From JADJLQ01 sp031417835 (GTDB lineage: Bacteria > Bacteroidota > Bacteroidia > Chitinophagales > Saprospiraceae), in the NCBI GenBank assembly GCA_031417835.1, contig JANOWJ010000188.1, forward strand, positions 1 through 64,000: a DNA stretch of 64,000 bases, in the 5' to 3' direction. Every line of letters begins with the position of its first letter. The first letter of the stretch is position 1. The notes under the pieces were generated by a model that made no database searches, was not told where the DNA came from, and worked only from the letters and a program-made list of their open reading frames with translations. Shown here one piece after another: positions 17,211 to 26,332 of this stretch. The translations under genes were made by a program, and so were the position numbers.

Positions 17211-17916
17211 AGACAGTAATAAAGCTACGTTCCTCTTTTCTACAGGGATGGTGATCGTGATAGCCATCCTATTATCTTTAGCTGCTATTGGACTTGGCCC
17301 TTATCAGGCAAAAAATATTAGGATTGAAAAAATGCAGAACATTTTGAGTGCAGTAGCTATTCGTACCACACCTAAAAATGCAGAAGATATTTTTTTAAAA
17401 TTTATAACCGAGCAAGTAGTCTTAGATAAAAAAGGCGATATCGTCACATCTAATATTGCAGCTTTTGATATTGATTTAAAGAAGGAACTGGACAAAGCTA
17501 AAACCGGCGATGGCGACAAAGAACTATTTCCATTATTTGTATGTAATAATGAAGGAAAATCGTTTTATGTCATACCATTAAGAGGAAAAGGCCTTTGGGG
17601 TCCTATTTGGGGTTATATCGCATTGGAAGGAGATATGAATACGGTCTATGGAGTAAGCTTTGGCCACAAAAGCGAAACTCCCGGTTTGGGCGCTGAAATA
17701 GAAATGACTCAATTTCTCGAGCAATTTGTGGGTAAAAAAATATTTGATGAGTCTGGCCATTTTGTTTCAGTAAAAGTTCTAAAAGGAGGCGGTGCTCCAA
17801 ATAATCTCCATGGCGTCGATGCCGTATCCGGTGCAACTGTCACAAGCAATGGTGTGTCAGAAATGCTAAAGCGGACGCTCAACAATTATATACCCTATTT
17901 TAAAAAAACCAAATGA
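17203..17916 (+). CDS. nqrC: Na+-NQR subunit C
   Basis: A 237-residue protein with one N-terminal membrane anchor (TGMVIVIAILLSLAAIGLG, about 14-32) and a periplasmic FMN-binding domain. The motif DAVSGATVTSNGV gives the flavinylated threonine T212. GHKSETPGLGAEI is the other conserved family segment. The FMN passes electrons towards the NqrB flavins. The start overlaps nqrB by 8 bases, suggesting coupled translation. Confidence 0.95.
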   Translation: MDKDSNKATFLFSTGMVIVIAILLSLAAIGLGPYQAKNIRIEKMQNILSAVAIRTTPKNAEDIFLKFITEQVVLDKKGDIVTSNIAAFDIDLKKELDKAKTGDGDKELFPLFVCNNEGKSFYVIPLRGKGLWGPIWGYIALEGDMNTVYGVSFGHKSETPGLGAEIEMTQFLEQFVGKKIFDESGHFVSVKVLKGGGAPNNLHGVDAVSGATVTSNGVSEMLKRTLNNYIPYFKKTK

Positions 17917-17956
17917 TATCATCCAGATTTAGAACAATGAATTTATAAATACTTAT

Positions 17957-18637
17957 ATGAGTACAGACACCATCAAAGCACCAACAAAAGCTAAAGAACC
18001 GGCAGCGCCATTATTCTCCGCCAAGAATAAAAGGTTATTGTTTGATCCACTTAATGATAACAACCCTATTACTGTCCAAGTATTAGGCATCTGTTCTGCC
18101 TTGGCTGTAACGGTAAAAATGAAGCCTTCTATTGTCATGGCTATTGCCGTTCTGGTAGTGACTGCATTTTCAAACCTCATCATTTCATGTATAAGAAATA
18201 TTATACCTACTCGAATCCGGATCATTGTTCAGTTAACGATCGTAGCGGCTATGGTTATTTTAGTTGACCAGTTTCTGAAAGCATTTGTTTTCGATGTGAG
18301 TAAACAATTATCTGTTTTTGTAGGATTGATTATTACTAATTGTATAGTAATGGGTCGGTTGGAAGCCTATGCAATGGCTAATAAACCTTGGCCTTCTTTT
18401 TTAGATGGTATCGGGAATGGCTTAGGTTATGGTCTGATCTTAGTAATAGTATCGACGATCAGGGAACTGCTCGGTTCTGGTGAATTAATGGGATTCAGGA
18501 TTATTCCGGAATCGATTTATAAAATGGGATATTTCAATAATAGCCTCATCATCATGCCTCCGATGGCACTTATCATCGTAGGACTCATAATCTGGGTGCA
18601 ACGAAGTCGTAACCCAAAATTAATAGAACCAAGATAA
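17957..18637 (+). CDS. nqrD: Na+-NQR subunit D
   Basis: A 226-residue membrane subunit with six hydrophobic segments, homologous to NqrE in inverted topology. The conserved cysteines in VLGICSALAVT (C46) and IITNCIVMGRLEA are those that, with NqrE cysteines, hold an iron centre in the membrane in known Na+-NQR structures. The N-terminal 35 residues before PLNDNNPITVQVLG are a somewhat longer tail than in Vibrio. It lies 40 bases after nqrC and 11 before nqrE. Confidence 0.95.
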   Translation: MSTDTIKAPTKAKEPAAPLFSAKNKRLLFDPLNDNNPITVQVLGICSALAVTVKMKPSIVMAIAVLVVTAFSNLIISCIRNIIPTRIRIIVQLTIVAAMVILVDQFLKAFVFDVSKQLSVFVGLIITNCIVMGRLEAYAMANKPWPSFLDGIGNGLGYGLILVIVSTIRELLGSGELMGFRIIPESIYKMGYFNNSLIIMPPMALIIVGLIIWVQRSRNPKLIEPR

Positions 18638-18648
18638 ATCAACTTAAT

Positions 18649-19263
18649 ATGGAATCCGTAAATATTTTCATCAAAGCTGTTTTTATAGAGAATATGATCT
18701 TTGCTTATTTTCTAGGGATGTGTTCATATCTTGCTATATCAAAGACTGTAAAAAGTGCGGTTGGCCTTGGAATCGCTGTAATATTTGTACTTTCTGTGTC
18801 CGTCCCAGTGTGTTATTTGCTTGAGAATTATGTGTTGAAAGCCGGTGCATTAAAGTGGTTATCATTAGGTTTTGCATCAGTGGATCTTAGTTTTTTAAGT
18901 TTTATCATGTATATCGCTACGATAGCATCTATTACGCAGTTAGTTGAAATGGCGGTTGAAAAATACGCTCCCTCATTATATGAGACCTTAGGTATATTCT
19001 TACCCTTAATTGCGGTAAACTGTTCTATTTTAGGTGGGGCATTATTTATGCAGGAAAGGGAATACGCTACCCTCGGTGAAGCGACTGTTTTTGGATTTGG
19101 ATCCGGTGTTGGATGGTTCTTGGCGATCGTGGCTTTATCTGCCATTCGTGAAAAATTAAGATACTCCAATATCCCTCCCCCACTACGAGGCTTAGGGATT
19201 ACATTTATCCTTACCGGATTGATGGCTATTGCATTTATGAGTTTTATGGGTATTACATTGTAA
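18649..19263 (+). CDS. nqrE: Na+-NQR subunit E
   Basis: A 204-residue membrane subunit with six hydrophobic segments. The cysteines in YFLGMCSYLAISK (C25) and IAVNCSILGGALFM match those that share the intramembrane iron centre with NqrD. The segment LRYSNIPPPLRGLGITFI is family-typical. Length equals the family norm. It sits in order between nqrD and nqrF. Confidence 0.95.
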   Translation: MESVNIFIKAVFIENMIFAYFLGMCSYLAISKTVKSAVGLGIAVIFVLSVSVPVCYLLENYVLKAGALKWLSLGFASVDLSFLSFIMYIATIASITQLVEMAVEKYAPSLYETLGIFLPLIAVNCSILGGALFMQEREYATLGEATVFGFGSGVGWFLAIVALSAIREKLRYSNIPPPLRGLGITFILTGLMAIAFMSFMGITL

Positions 19264-19280
19264 GCATTAAACATATCAGG

Positions 19281-20546
19281 ATGATAGGGTTGACTATTGA
19301 AATTACGACAATGATCTCCAGTATAGTTGTTTTTTTATCATTCAACTTAATGCTGGTACTTATCATTTTGTATGCAAAATCTAAACTCACAACTTCAGGA
19401 CTCGTACGAATAACGATCAATGGTATAGAACAGATTGAGGCAGAATCCGGTAGCACTTTACTGACAACATTATCGAACAAAAAAATATTTTTACCTTCTG
19501 CTTGCGGCGGGGGAGGTACCTGTGCTTTATGCCGATGTCAGGTACTATCCGGTGGTGGTGAGATTTTAACAACGGAAGTGCCTTATTTTACCAGGAAACA
19601 GCAACAATCACACTGGCGGCTTGGATGCCAGGTGAAAGTGAAACAGAATATGGATATTATTATTCCTAAAGAAGTTTTAGGTATAAAAAAATGGGAATGT
19701 GAAGTGGTATCCAATAAAAATGTAGCTACTTATATTAAAGAATTGGTCGTTAAATTGCCGGAAGGAGAATTTCTGGACTTTGAATCGGGTTGTTATATTC
19801 AATTAGATGTTCCAACTTGTGAAATTAATTTTAAAGACGATTTATATCAAATAGATCCTAAATTTCATGCTGACTATGATAAATATAAAATATGGGATTT
19901 GAAAATGAAGAATCCAGAGCCCATTTTTCGGGCTTATTCCATGGCTAATCATCCGGCAGAAGGCAATATCATTATACTCAACATTAGATTGGCCACCCCT
20001 CCTTTCGATGGAAAGACTGGTAAATTTAAAAACATAAACCCCGGTATCTGTTCATCTTATGTCTTTTCTCTGAAACTTGGTGATAAAGTAGTCATCGCAG
20101 GACCATTTGGTGATTTCCATATCAAGCCTACTCAAAAAGAAATGATCTATATCGGTGGCGGGGCAGGTATGGCACCCTTACGATCACATTTATTTCATTT
20201 ATTTCATACCTTGAAAGAAAAAAATCGGAAGGTATCTTATTGGTACGGAGGAAGATCGTCTAGGGAAGTTTTCTACACTGAAGAATTCAGAAATATTGAA
20301 AAAGAGTTTCCCAATTTTCAATATAATATAGCTTTATCTGAGCCGTTACCCGAGGACCAATGGACAGGTTATACTGGCTTTATTCACAATGTCTTATTTC
20401 AAAATTATCTCAGTCAACATATAGAACCGGAAGAAGTCGAATATTATCTATGCGGGCCTCCGCTCATGAATGCTGCTGTCTTTAAAATGCTTGATTCACT
20501 TGGCGTTTCACCAGAGCAAATTGCTTTTGATGATTTTGGGGGATAA
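19281..20546 (+). CDS. nqrF: Na+-NQR subunit F (NADH dehydrogenase)
   Basis: A 421-residue electron-entry subunit. It has an N-terminal membrane helix (about 10-31), then a [2Fe-2S] ferredoxin domain with cysteines C75, C81, C84 (SACGGGGTCALCRC) and C116 (RLGCQVKV). The FAD domain carries RAYSMANHP, and the NADH-binding domain carries GGGAGMAPLRSH and the C-terminal YYLCGPPLMNAAV. All cofactor motifs are intact. It oxidises NADH and passes electrons through FAD and 2Fe-2S to the NqrD/E iron centre. Confidence 0.96.
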   Translation: MIGLTIEITTMISSIVVFLSFNLMLVLIILYAKSKLTTSGLVRITINGIEQIEAESGSTLLTTLSNKKIFLPSACGGGGTCALCRCQVLSGGGEILTTEVPYFTRKQQQSHWRLGCQVKVKQNMDIIIPKEVLGIKKWECEVVSNKNVATYIKELVVKLPEGEFLDFESGCYIQLDVPTCEINFKDDLYQIDPKFHADYDKYKIWDLKMKNPEPIFRAYSMANHPAEGNIIILNIRLATPPFDGKTGKFKNINPGICSSYVFSLKLGDKVVIAGPFGDFHIKPTQKEMIYIGGGAGMAPLRSHLFHLFHTLKEKNRKVSYWYGGRSSREVFYTEEFRNIEKEFPNFQYNIALSEPLPEDQWTGYTGFIHNVLFQNYLSQHIEPEEVEYYLCGPPLMNAAVFKMLDSLGVSPEQIAFDDFGG

Positions 20547-20555
20547 TCTTCGCAA

Positions 20556-21572
20556 ATGAAAGTTTTCACTTTTGTATTGATTGTCGGTATCCTTTTTTCA
20601 GTTTGCAAATCTGAGAATAAAAATTTAATGCAAGTGGAAGGGAATGCCCAAGGTACTACGTATCATATTTCCTATTTCTCCACTGAAAAAATTGATTATA
20701 AAGCAGATTTTGATTCCATCTTGAAAAAGATTGATACCTCAATGTCCACGTATCTACCTATCTCGTACATATCGAGGATAAATAAAAATGATAGCACTGT
20801 TCAGGTGGATCAGTATTTTGTAGATGTATTCAATAAATCGGTTGAAGTTTCTGAAAAAACCGATGGGCTTTTTGATGTGACCATCGGTCCTCTGGTAAAT
20901 GCCTGGGGCTTTGGATATGCAATAAATGATACTACTGACTTGAGATTGATTGATAGCCTGCGACATTTTGTAGGGTACCACAAGGTGCAGCTGGAAGGCA
21001 ATAAGATCATAAAATTAAAACCAGGGATCCAATTGGATTTTAATGCCATAGCCCAAGGATATAGCGTAGATGTTTTAGCAGCATATCTTGAACATAAGGG
21101 GATAAAAAATTATCTAGTAGAACTGGGGGGTGAATTACGAGCATCCGGAAAAAAGAAAAATGAAAACTGGAAAGTAGGTATTGATCAACCCATCGAAAAC
21201 TCACCCGATCAACGAAAATTAGCGGCTATAATAAATTTAAGGGATAAAGCTTTAGCTACTTCTGGCAACTATAGAAAGTTTTATGAAGTAGATGGGCAAA
21301 AGTATTCTCATATTATAGATCCAAGGACAGGATATCCCGCAAAACAAAATCTATTGAGTTCATCCGTACTGGCCAAGGACGCTATCACTGCGGATGCTTA
21401 TGCTACAGCTTTTATGGTCATGGGATTGGAAAAATCAAAACAATTTTTATCTGAGCATAAAGATCTTAGCTTAGAAGTCTATTTTATCTACGATGATCAG
21501 GGGAATTGGAAAACATATGCTTCGGAAAGTTTAAAAAAATGGATCAAAGCAGTGCCGGAAGACCACCAATAA
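20556..21572 (+). CDS. apbE: FAD:protein FMN transferase (ApbE)
   Basis: A 338-residue ApbE lipoprotein; the signal peptide ends in a lipobox around FSVC (Cys17), placing it outside the inner membrane. Conserved segments are GTTYHISY near the N-terminus, QLDFNAIAQGYSVDVLA, VELGGELRASG and SHIIDPRTGYPA with the Mg2+-site DAITADAYATAFMVMG. It transfers FMN from FAD to threonines in the SGAT motifs of NqrB (T219) and NqrC (T212), so its place as last gene of the operon (9 bases after nqrF) fits its job in maturation. Confidence 0.95.
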   Translation: MKVFTFVLIVGILFSVCKSENKNLMQVEGNAQGTTYHISYFSTEKIDYKADFDSILKKIDTSMSTYLPISYISRINKNDSTVQVDQYFVDVFNKSVEVSEKTDGLFDVTIGPLVNAWGFGYAINDTTDLRLIDSLRHFVGYHKVQLEGNKIIKLKPGIQLDFNAIAQGYSVDVLAAYLEHKGIKNYLVELGGELRASGKKKNENWKVGIDQPIENSPDQRKLAAIINLRDKALATSGNYRKFYEVDGQKYSHIIDPRTGYPAKQNLLSSSVLAKDAITADAYATAFMVMGLEKSKQFLSEHKDLSLEVYFIYDDQGNWKTYASESLKKWIKAVPEDHQ

Positions 21573-21613
21573 CCCATAGAATGGTGCTTCAAAATAAGTT
21601 TATAGGCATCAAT

Positions 21614-21802
21614 TTAGGATTTGCATTTTTCCGCAGGCTTAGCTCCACAGATGCTGCAGGCCCCACCATCATTTTGAAATAAGGGATTACTGCTACTGCA
21701 AGTGCCTGCAAATTTTCCATCTTTTTTCACTAATATTTTTATGGCAATGCCTGCAAAAGCCAATGCTAGTAATACGATGGCGAGTAATATAATTTCCACC
21801 AT
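21614..21802 (-). CDS. Small Cys-rich membrane protein, NqrM-like
   Basis: A 62-residue protein with one N-terminal transmembrane helix (VEIILLAIVLLALAFAGIAI, residues 2-21), then a basic stretch and four cysteines in the pattern C-x13-C-x2-C-x8-C (FAGTCSSSNPLF, ACSICGAKPAEKC). This topology and size resemble NqrM (DUF539), the four-cysteine protein needed to load iron into the Na+-NQR NqrD/E site. It is convergent with the nqr-apbE operon with a 41-base gap. The NqrM role is inference from context and pattern; identity to proteobacterial NqrM is low by eye. Confidence 0.6.
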   Translation of the reverse strand: MVEIILLAIVLLALAFAGIAIKILVKKDGKFAGTCSSSNPLFQNDGGACSICGAKPAEKCKS

Positions 21803-21913
21803 TCAATGTACTGGTTTTTATAAACATATAAAAGCTATGAACACTGAGAAAAAGATATATTGACTAGGGTGACTAAATAGATTTGATCATATTGATCCAA
21901 CTTTGATGTAGAA

Positions 21914-21945
21914 TTTGCTAATTTATGCATTAATATATACATTTA
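21914..21945 (+). promoter_or_regulatory. Promoter of the parD-parE toxin-antitoxin genes
   Basis: TTTG at 21914-21917 is followed after 20 bases by TACATTTA (21938-21945), one mismatch from the Bacteroidota -7 consensus TAnnTTTG. It ends 17 bases before the ATG of the antitoxin gene. Confidence 0.5.
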
Positions 21946-21962
21946 GGTGCAAAATATAGCTT

Positions 21963-22253
21963 ATGCAACGGATAAAACTCGGCAAACCATATGATGACTT
22001 CATCCAAAGTCAGATCGATACCGGATACTTTGGTACTGCTACAGAAGTGATCCGAGATTCCCTCCGGGCTAAGATGGCAGAGGCAGAGAATAATCGCATA
22101 GCACATATCCGGGCATTACTTGATGAAGGAATAGAAAGTGCTCGCAATCGCCCTTTAATAGAAGTGACAAAGGAGTCTCTCGATAAAATCTTTTCAAAAG
22201 CGAAAAAAATGGCCAAGGTTAAGTATAAAGTGCCAGCTTATCTCAAGCCATGA
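21963..22253 (+). CDS. parD: ParD-family antitoxin
   Basis: A 96-residue ribbon-helix-helix antitoxin. The N-terminal half (KLGKPYDDFIQSQIDTGYFGTATEVIRDSLRAKMAEAE) is the CopG/ParD fold with the typical G.Y...TEVIR.GLR pattern. The C-terminal part would bind the toxin. A basic extension (AKKMAKVKYKVPAYLKP) is longer than in many ParDs. It overlaps parE by 4 bases (ATGA). Confidence 0.85.
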   Translation: MQRIKLGKPYDDFIQSQIDTGYFGTATEVIRDSLRAKMAEAENNRIAHIRALLDEGIESARNRPLIEVTKESLDKIFSKAKKMAKVKYKVPAYLKP

Positions 22254-22540
22254 AAGTAGTTCTAGCCGAAGTTGCAGAAAACGATATTGCCGGTATGCTC
22301 GTATATCTCATTCAAAAATATGGGTCGACGCAAATGAATAACCACGTTAATCACCTTAACGAAGCTCTTCATTTTTTATCAACAGTCCCGGACGCAGGAT
22401 ATATCAGAAGGGATGTTGGTCATGGTCGATTGGCATATCCAGTGGGCGAACATCTATTGATTTACGAGATCCATGACAAGGCATCTATTATTGTGATGAG
22501 GGTACTGCATTCTAGAATGGATTTTAGTGGTAAGAAGTAA
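22250..22540 (+). CDS. parE: ParE/RelE-superfamily toxin
   Basis: A 96-residue toxin of the ParE type. VVLAEVAENDIAGMLVYLIQKYG and the C-terminal GEHLLIYEIHDKASIIVMRVLHSRMDF follow the family's 'Y.I....I.I.RVLH.R.D' ending. ParE members poison DNA gyrase, while RelE relatives cut mRNA; the RVLHSR ending favours ParE. It is coupled to the antitoxin by an ATGA overlap. Confidence 0.85.
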   Translation: MKVVLAEVAENDIAGMLVYLIQKYGSTQMNNHVNHLNEALHFLSTVPDAGYIRRDVGHGRLAYPVGEHLLIYEIHDKASIIVMRVLHSRMDFSGKK

Positions 22541-22573
22541 CTAAAATATTTTTGAATGTTGGTTTTTTTGTCT

Positions 22574-22627
22574 AGTTTACAACAATGTCTTTCATAACAT
22601 GTGTAGCTTTTAACTAGGTTGTAAACT
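22574..22627. repeat. Inverted repeat AGTTTACAAC/GTTGTAAACT
   Basis: A perfect 10-bp inverted repeat (22574-22583 and 22618-22627) with a 34-base spacer, located 34 bases after the toxin stop codon. There is no T run after it, so it is not a standard terminator. Function is unknown. Confidence 0.4.
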
Positions 22628-22768
22628 TCCTATCGAACACACCACTCCCTGCTTAGAATTTCAAAAGTAATGGTCCCATTTTCATGACTTGATTTAGTCT
22701 ATATAAGGTATTGAAACCGAGATTGAACTCGTGTAGATATATTTCTTTATATTTTATTTCCCCCTACC

Positions 22769-25249
22769 CTACGCACTACAAGCTTCACAATCCGGATTAT
22801 CAATACTACAAGCTTGCACTCCTACTGCCATAATCGGCTCTGACATCATAGCATCGACTGTCTCCTTAGGCGCTATCGACGGCAGCCCCATAGGCCGAGA
22901 GGCAACTACCGGCATATCAAGTGGTGCCAGATCACTCACCGTCATCTTTTGATCGGGCTCTTTGGTCACGTACTTTTTTTGATATTCTTCGCTGAGGGTG
23001 AATTTGATCGGATCTACAGCTGACTTGCTACGCAAGTAATACATCCCGGTCTTGAGCCCTTTGCTCCAACCATAGAAATGCATGGAAGATAGCTTGGCGA
23101 AGTTGGCGTTTTCTACAAAAAGATTGAGACTCTGGCTCTGGCAGATAAAGGCACCTCGATCTGCAGACATATCGATAAGGACTTTCTGGCTGAGCTCCCA
23201 AGCCGTCTTGTACAACTCCCGTATTGGTGCCGGGATTTGCATGATATGTTGGATAGACCCATTGGATGCAATGATTTGCTCCCGGATCTCTTTAGTCCAT
23301 AAGCCAAGGTTGACCAGATCATTGAGCAAGTGTTTATTGACGACCACATACTCTCCTGACAGGGTGCGGCGAGTGTAGATATTAGAAGTATAAGGCTCGA
23401 AGCACTCATTATTGCCCAGGATCTGGGAGGTAGAGGCTGTTGGCATCGGCGCCAACAATAAACTATTGCGGAGCCCGTGTTTTTTAATTTGTTTTTTAAG
23501 ATCTGCCCAGTTCCATCGATCGGAGGGTGTGACATTCCACATGTCATACTGCAAAATGCCTTCGCTGGTCGGTGAGCCTTTGAAGGTCTCGTAGGCCCCA
23601 TGTATTTCGGCTTGAGCACATGACTCTAGCAAAGCCCCATAGTAGATGGTCTCAAAGATTTCTTTATTTAAGAGACGAGCTTCAGGGCTGTCAAAACTAT
23701 AACCCATGAGGATAAACGCGTCGGCCAGACCTTGCACGCCGATACCGATCGGGCGATGTCTCATATTGCTATTGCGAGCCTCCGGGATGGGATAATAATT
23801 GATATCGATGATGCGGTTGAGATTGCGCGTGATCACTCGAGTGATCTCCATCAATTTTTGATGATTAAATTCTTTTTTTGCCGTCACGTATTTCGGCAAA
23901 GACAAGGACGCAAGATTACATACAGCTACTTCATCTGCGGAGGTATACTCCATGATCTCGGTGCACAGATTGCTGGATCGAATAGTACCTAGATTTTTTT
24001 GATTTGATTTAAGATTGGCGGCGTCTTTGTATAAGATATAAGGAGTGCCGGTCTCGACCTGAGACTCGAGGATGGCAAACCAAAGGTCTTGTGCTTTGAT
24101 GGTCTTACGGGCCTTGCCGGCATTTTCGAATTGTGTATAGAGTTTTTCAAAATCTTTGCCATAGACATCGTAAAGTCCTGGACATTCGTTGGGGCAGAAT
24201 AAGGACCAGGTGCTATCGGCCTTTACACGTTCCATAAATAGATCAGAGATCCACATGGCGAAAAACAAATCGCGGGCACGTACTTCTTCCTTCCCATTAT
24301 TTTTCTTTAAGTCAAGGAATTCGAAGATATCAGCATGCCAAGGCTCCAGATAGATGGCAAAAGCACCTTTGCGCTTGCCTCCACCTTGATCCACATATCG
24401 TGCGGTGTCATTAAATACCCGGAGCATAGGTATGATCCCATTGCTCGTGCCACCCGTGCCTTTGATGTAACTGCCCTGAGCGCGGATATTGTGAATGCTC
24501 AGGCCGACTCCACCGGCAGATTGAGAGATTTTAGCACAGCGAGATAAGGTCTCGAAGATGCCCGAGATGCTGTCATCGGTCATACTCAGCAAAAAGCAGG
24601 AAGACAACTGGGGCTTAGGCGTACCGGCATTAAACATAGTGGGGGTAGCGTGAATAAACCATTTTTCAGACATCAGTTCATAGGTCTCTATGGCTGATTT
24701 GATGTCTGTACCATGGATACCCACGGCTGCACGCATAAGCATGTGTTGCGGTCGCTCGACCACTTGGCCATCCATCCGCAATAAATACGATCTATCCAGC
24801 GTCTTGAAACCGAAATAATCGAAATTGTAATCGCGATCGAAGATGATAGCAGAATCCAATTCATCAGCATATTGGAGCACGATGTCGTGGGTCTCCTGGC
24901 TGATGAGGCCTGCAGGTTGTTGTGTCTTGGGGTCTATATAGGTGTAGAGATCGTGGATCGTCTCTGAAAATGATTTTTTGGTCTCTTTGTGCAGGTTAGA
25001 TACTGCGATACGCGCAGCTAGTAGGGCATAATCAGGGTGAACAGTAGCTAGAGAGGCTGCTGTCTCGGCAGCGAGGACATCTAGATCGGTGGTTTTTACA
25101 CCATCGTAAAGACCGATGATGACGCGTTTGGCGATTTCGATAGGCTCTACGTAGGTGGCATTAAGACCGTAACACAGCTTTTTTATTCTTGCTGTGATTT
25201 TATCAAACGACACCTCCTCCTGCTTACCGCTGCGTTTTAAGACCTTCAT
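22769..25249 (-). CDS. nrdA: Ribonucleoside-diphosphate reductase class Ia, large subunit
   Basis: An 826-residue class Ia large subunit. An N-terminal ATP-cone (about 1-90) precedes the ten-stranded barrel. The active-site cysteines are C218 (SSCFLLSM), the thiyl-radical C429 in NLCTE with N427 and E431, and C444 (VAVCNLASL). The radical-transfer tyrosines are in GMYYLRSK. The C-terminal redox pair C821/C824 (DCEACSA) accepts electrons from thioredoxin. It reduces ribonucleotides to deoxyribonucleotides together with NrdB, encoded 105 bases upstream in the same direction. The ATP-cone suggests dATP feedback control. Confidence 0.96.
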   Translation of the reverse strand: MKVLKRSGKQEEVSFDKITARIKKLCYGLNATYVEPIEIAKRVIIGLYDGVKTTDLDVLAAETAASLATVHPDYALLAARIAVSNLHKETKKSFSETIHDLYTYIDPKTQQPAGLISQETHDIVLQYADELDSAIIFDRDYNFDYFGFKTLDRSYLLRMDGQVVERPQHMLMRAAVGIHGTDIKSAIETYELMSEKWFIHATPTMFNAGTPKPQLSSCFLLSMTDDSISGIFETLSRCAKISQSAGGVGLSIHNIRAQGSYIKGTGGTSNGIIPMLRVFNDTARYVDQGGGKRKGAFAIYLEPWHADIFEFLDLKKNNGKEEVRARDLFFAMWISDLFMERVKADSTWSLFCPNECPGLYDVYGKDFEKLYTQFENAGKARKTIKAQDLWFAILESQVETGTPYILYKDAANLKSNQKNLGTIRSSNLCTEIMEYTSADEVAVCNLASLSLPKYVTAKKEFNHQKLMEITRVITRNLNRIIDINYYPIPEARNSNMRHRPIGIGVQGLADAFILMGYSFDSPEARLLNKEIFETIYYGALLESCAQAEIHGAYETFKGSPTSEGILQYDMWNVTPSDRWNWADLKKQIKKHGLRNSLLLAPMPTASTSQILGNNECFEPYTSNIYTRRTLSGEYVVVNKHLLNDLVNLGLWTKEIREQIIASNGSIQHIMQIPAPIRELYKTAWELSQKVLIDMSADRGAFICQSQSLNLFVENANFAKLSSMHFYGWSKGLKTGMYYLRSKSAVDPIKFTLSEEYQKKYVTKEPDQKMTVSDLAPLDMPVVASRPMGLPSIAPKETVDAMMSEPIMAVGVQACSIDNPDCEACSA

Positions 25250-25354
25250 AGTAGTAGTTTTCTTTATATTTTGGACAATATTGCTTTCTTATTTTTTCAA
25301 AAATTTTGTAGTGATCAAAATCTTAGTCTTCTATCTGTAGTTTGTAGTTTTAAT

Positions 25355-26332
25355 TTAAAATTCAGCATTGATGCTGAATACCTGCGTATCCCGGGTCGTA
25401 CCTATCCCGGATTTTTTATACTCCCCTACTCTTTTCTCAAAGAAATTGGTCTTTCCAGTCAATGAAATCATCTCCATAAAAGGAAATGGATTTTCGACAT
25501 GATAGATCTTGACATTGCCTAATGCGATCAATAACCGATCGGCCACAAATTCAATGTATTGACACATCAATTCGGCATTCATACCTATCAGACGCACTGG
25601 CAGGGCATCTGTGACAAACTCTTTTTCTATCGTCACTGCATCTCTGATGATGGCTTCGATCTGCTCATTGGGGAGCTTGTTTTGCAAGTGTTTATTGTAT
25701 AGCAGACAGGCAAAATCACAATGCTGGCCTTCATCTCTGGAGATCAATTCGTTTGAAAAAGTCAGCCCTGGCATTAGGCCTCGTTTTTTTAGCCAAAATA
25801 TAGAACAAAAGGAGCCACTAAAAAAGATACCCTCTACTGCTGCAAACGCCACTAATTGCTCATGGAAAGACCCATTGTCTATCCAGCGAAGTGCCCAATC
25901 GGCTTTTTTACGCACACAAGGCATGTGGTCTATAGCGTGAAAGAGGTAATCTTTCTCTACAGGGTCTTTAATAAAGGTATCGATCAACATCGAATATGTC
26001 TCGCTATGGATGTTTTCGATCATAATCTGGTAGCCATAGAAAAATTTGGCTTCAGGGTATTGTACACTGCGGAGCATGTTTTCAGCGAGGTTTTCGTTGA
26101 CGATACCATCACTGGCAGCAAAAAAAGCCAACACGTGTTTAATAAAATGCCGTTCATCATCATTGAGCTTGTCAGTCCAATCGGTAATGTCCTGATGGAG
26201 ATCGATCTCTTCAGTCACCCAAAAGCCCGCTACAGCGTCTTTATAAAACTTCCAGATATCATTATGCTGTAAAGGGAAGATTACAAAGCGGTTTGGGTTT
26301 TCTACCATAAGTGGTTCGACACGTTGCTCCAT
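25355..26332 (-). CDS. nrdB: Ribonucleoside-diphosphate reductase class Ia, small subunit
   Basis: A 325-residue R2 protein of the eukaryote-like class Ia group. Di-iron ligand candidates are D44 (EEIDLHQD), E106 and H109 (IENIHSETY), E in AAVEGIFFSGSF, and E/H in SRDEGQHCDF. The radical tyrosine is Y113 in SETYSMLID. The C-terminal VFSINAEF tail is the part that docks in NrdA. The gene precedes nrdA in an nrdBA order. All ligands are present, so this is not a manganese or tyrosine-less variant as far as can be seen. Confidence 0.96.
   Translation of the reverse strand: MEQRVEPLMVENPNRFVIFPLQHNDIWKFYKDAVAGFWVTEEIDLHQDITDWTDKLNDDERHFIKHVLAFFAASDGIVNENLAENMLRSVQYPEAKFFYGYQIMIENIHSETYSMLIDTFIKDPVEKDYLFHAIDHMPCVRKKADWALRWIDNGSFHEQLVAFAAVEGIFFSGSFCSIFWLKKRGLMPGLTFSNELISRDEGQHCDFACLLYNKHLQNKLPNEQIEAIIRDAVTIEKEFVTDALPVRLIGMNAELMCQYIEFVADRLLIALGNVKIYHVENPFPFMEMISLTGKTNFFEKRVGEYKKSGIGTTRDTQVFSINAEF

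Noticed and set aside
22574..22627. Integron attC site
   Set aside because: The inverted repeat lacks the RYYYAAC/GTTRRRY core boxes and no integrase gene is present.
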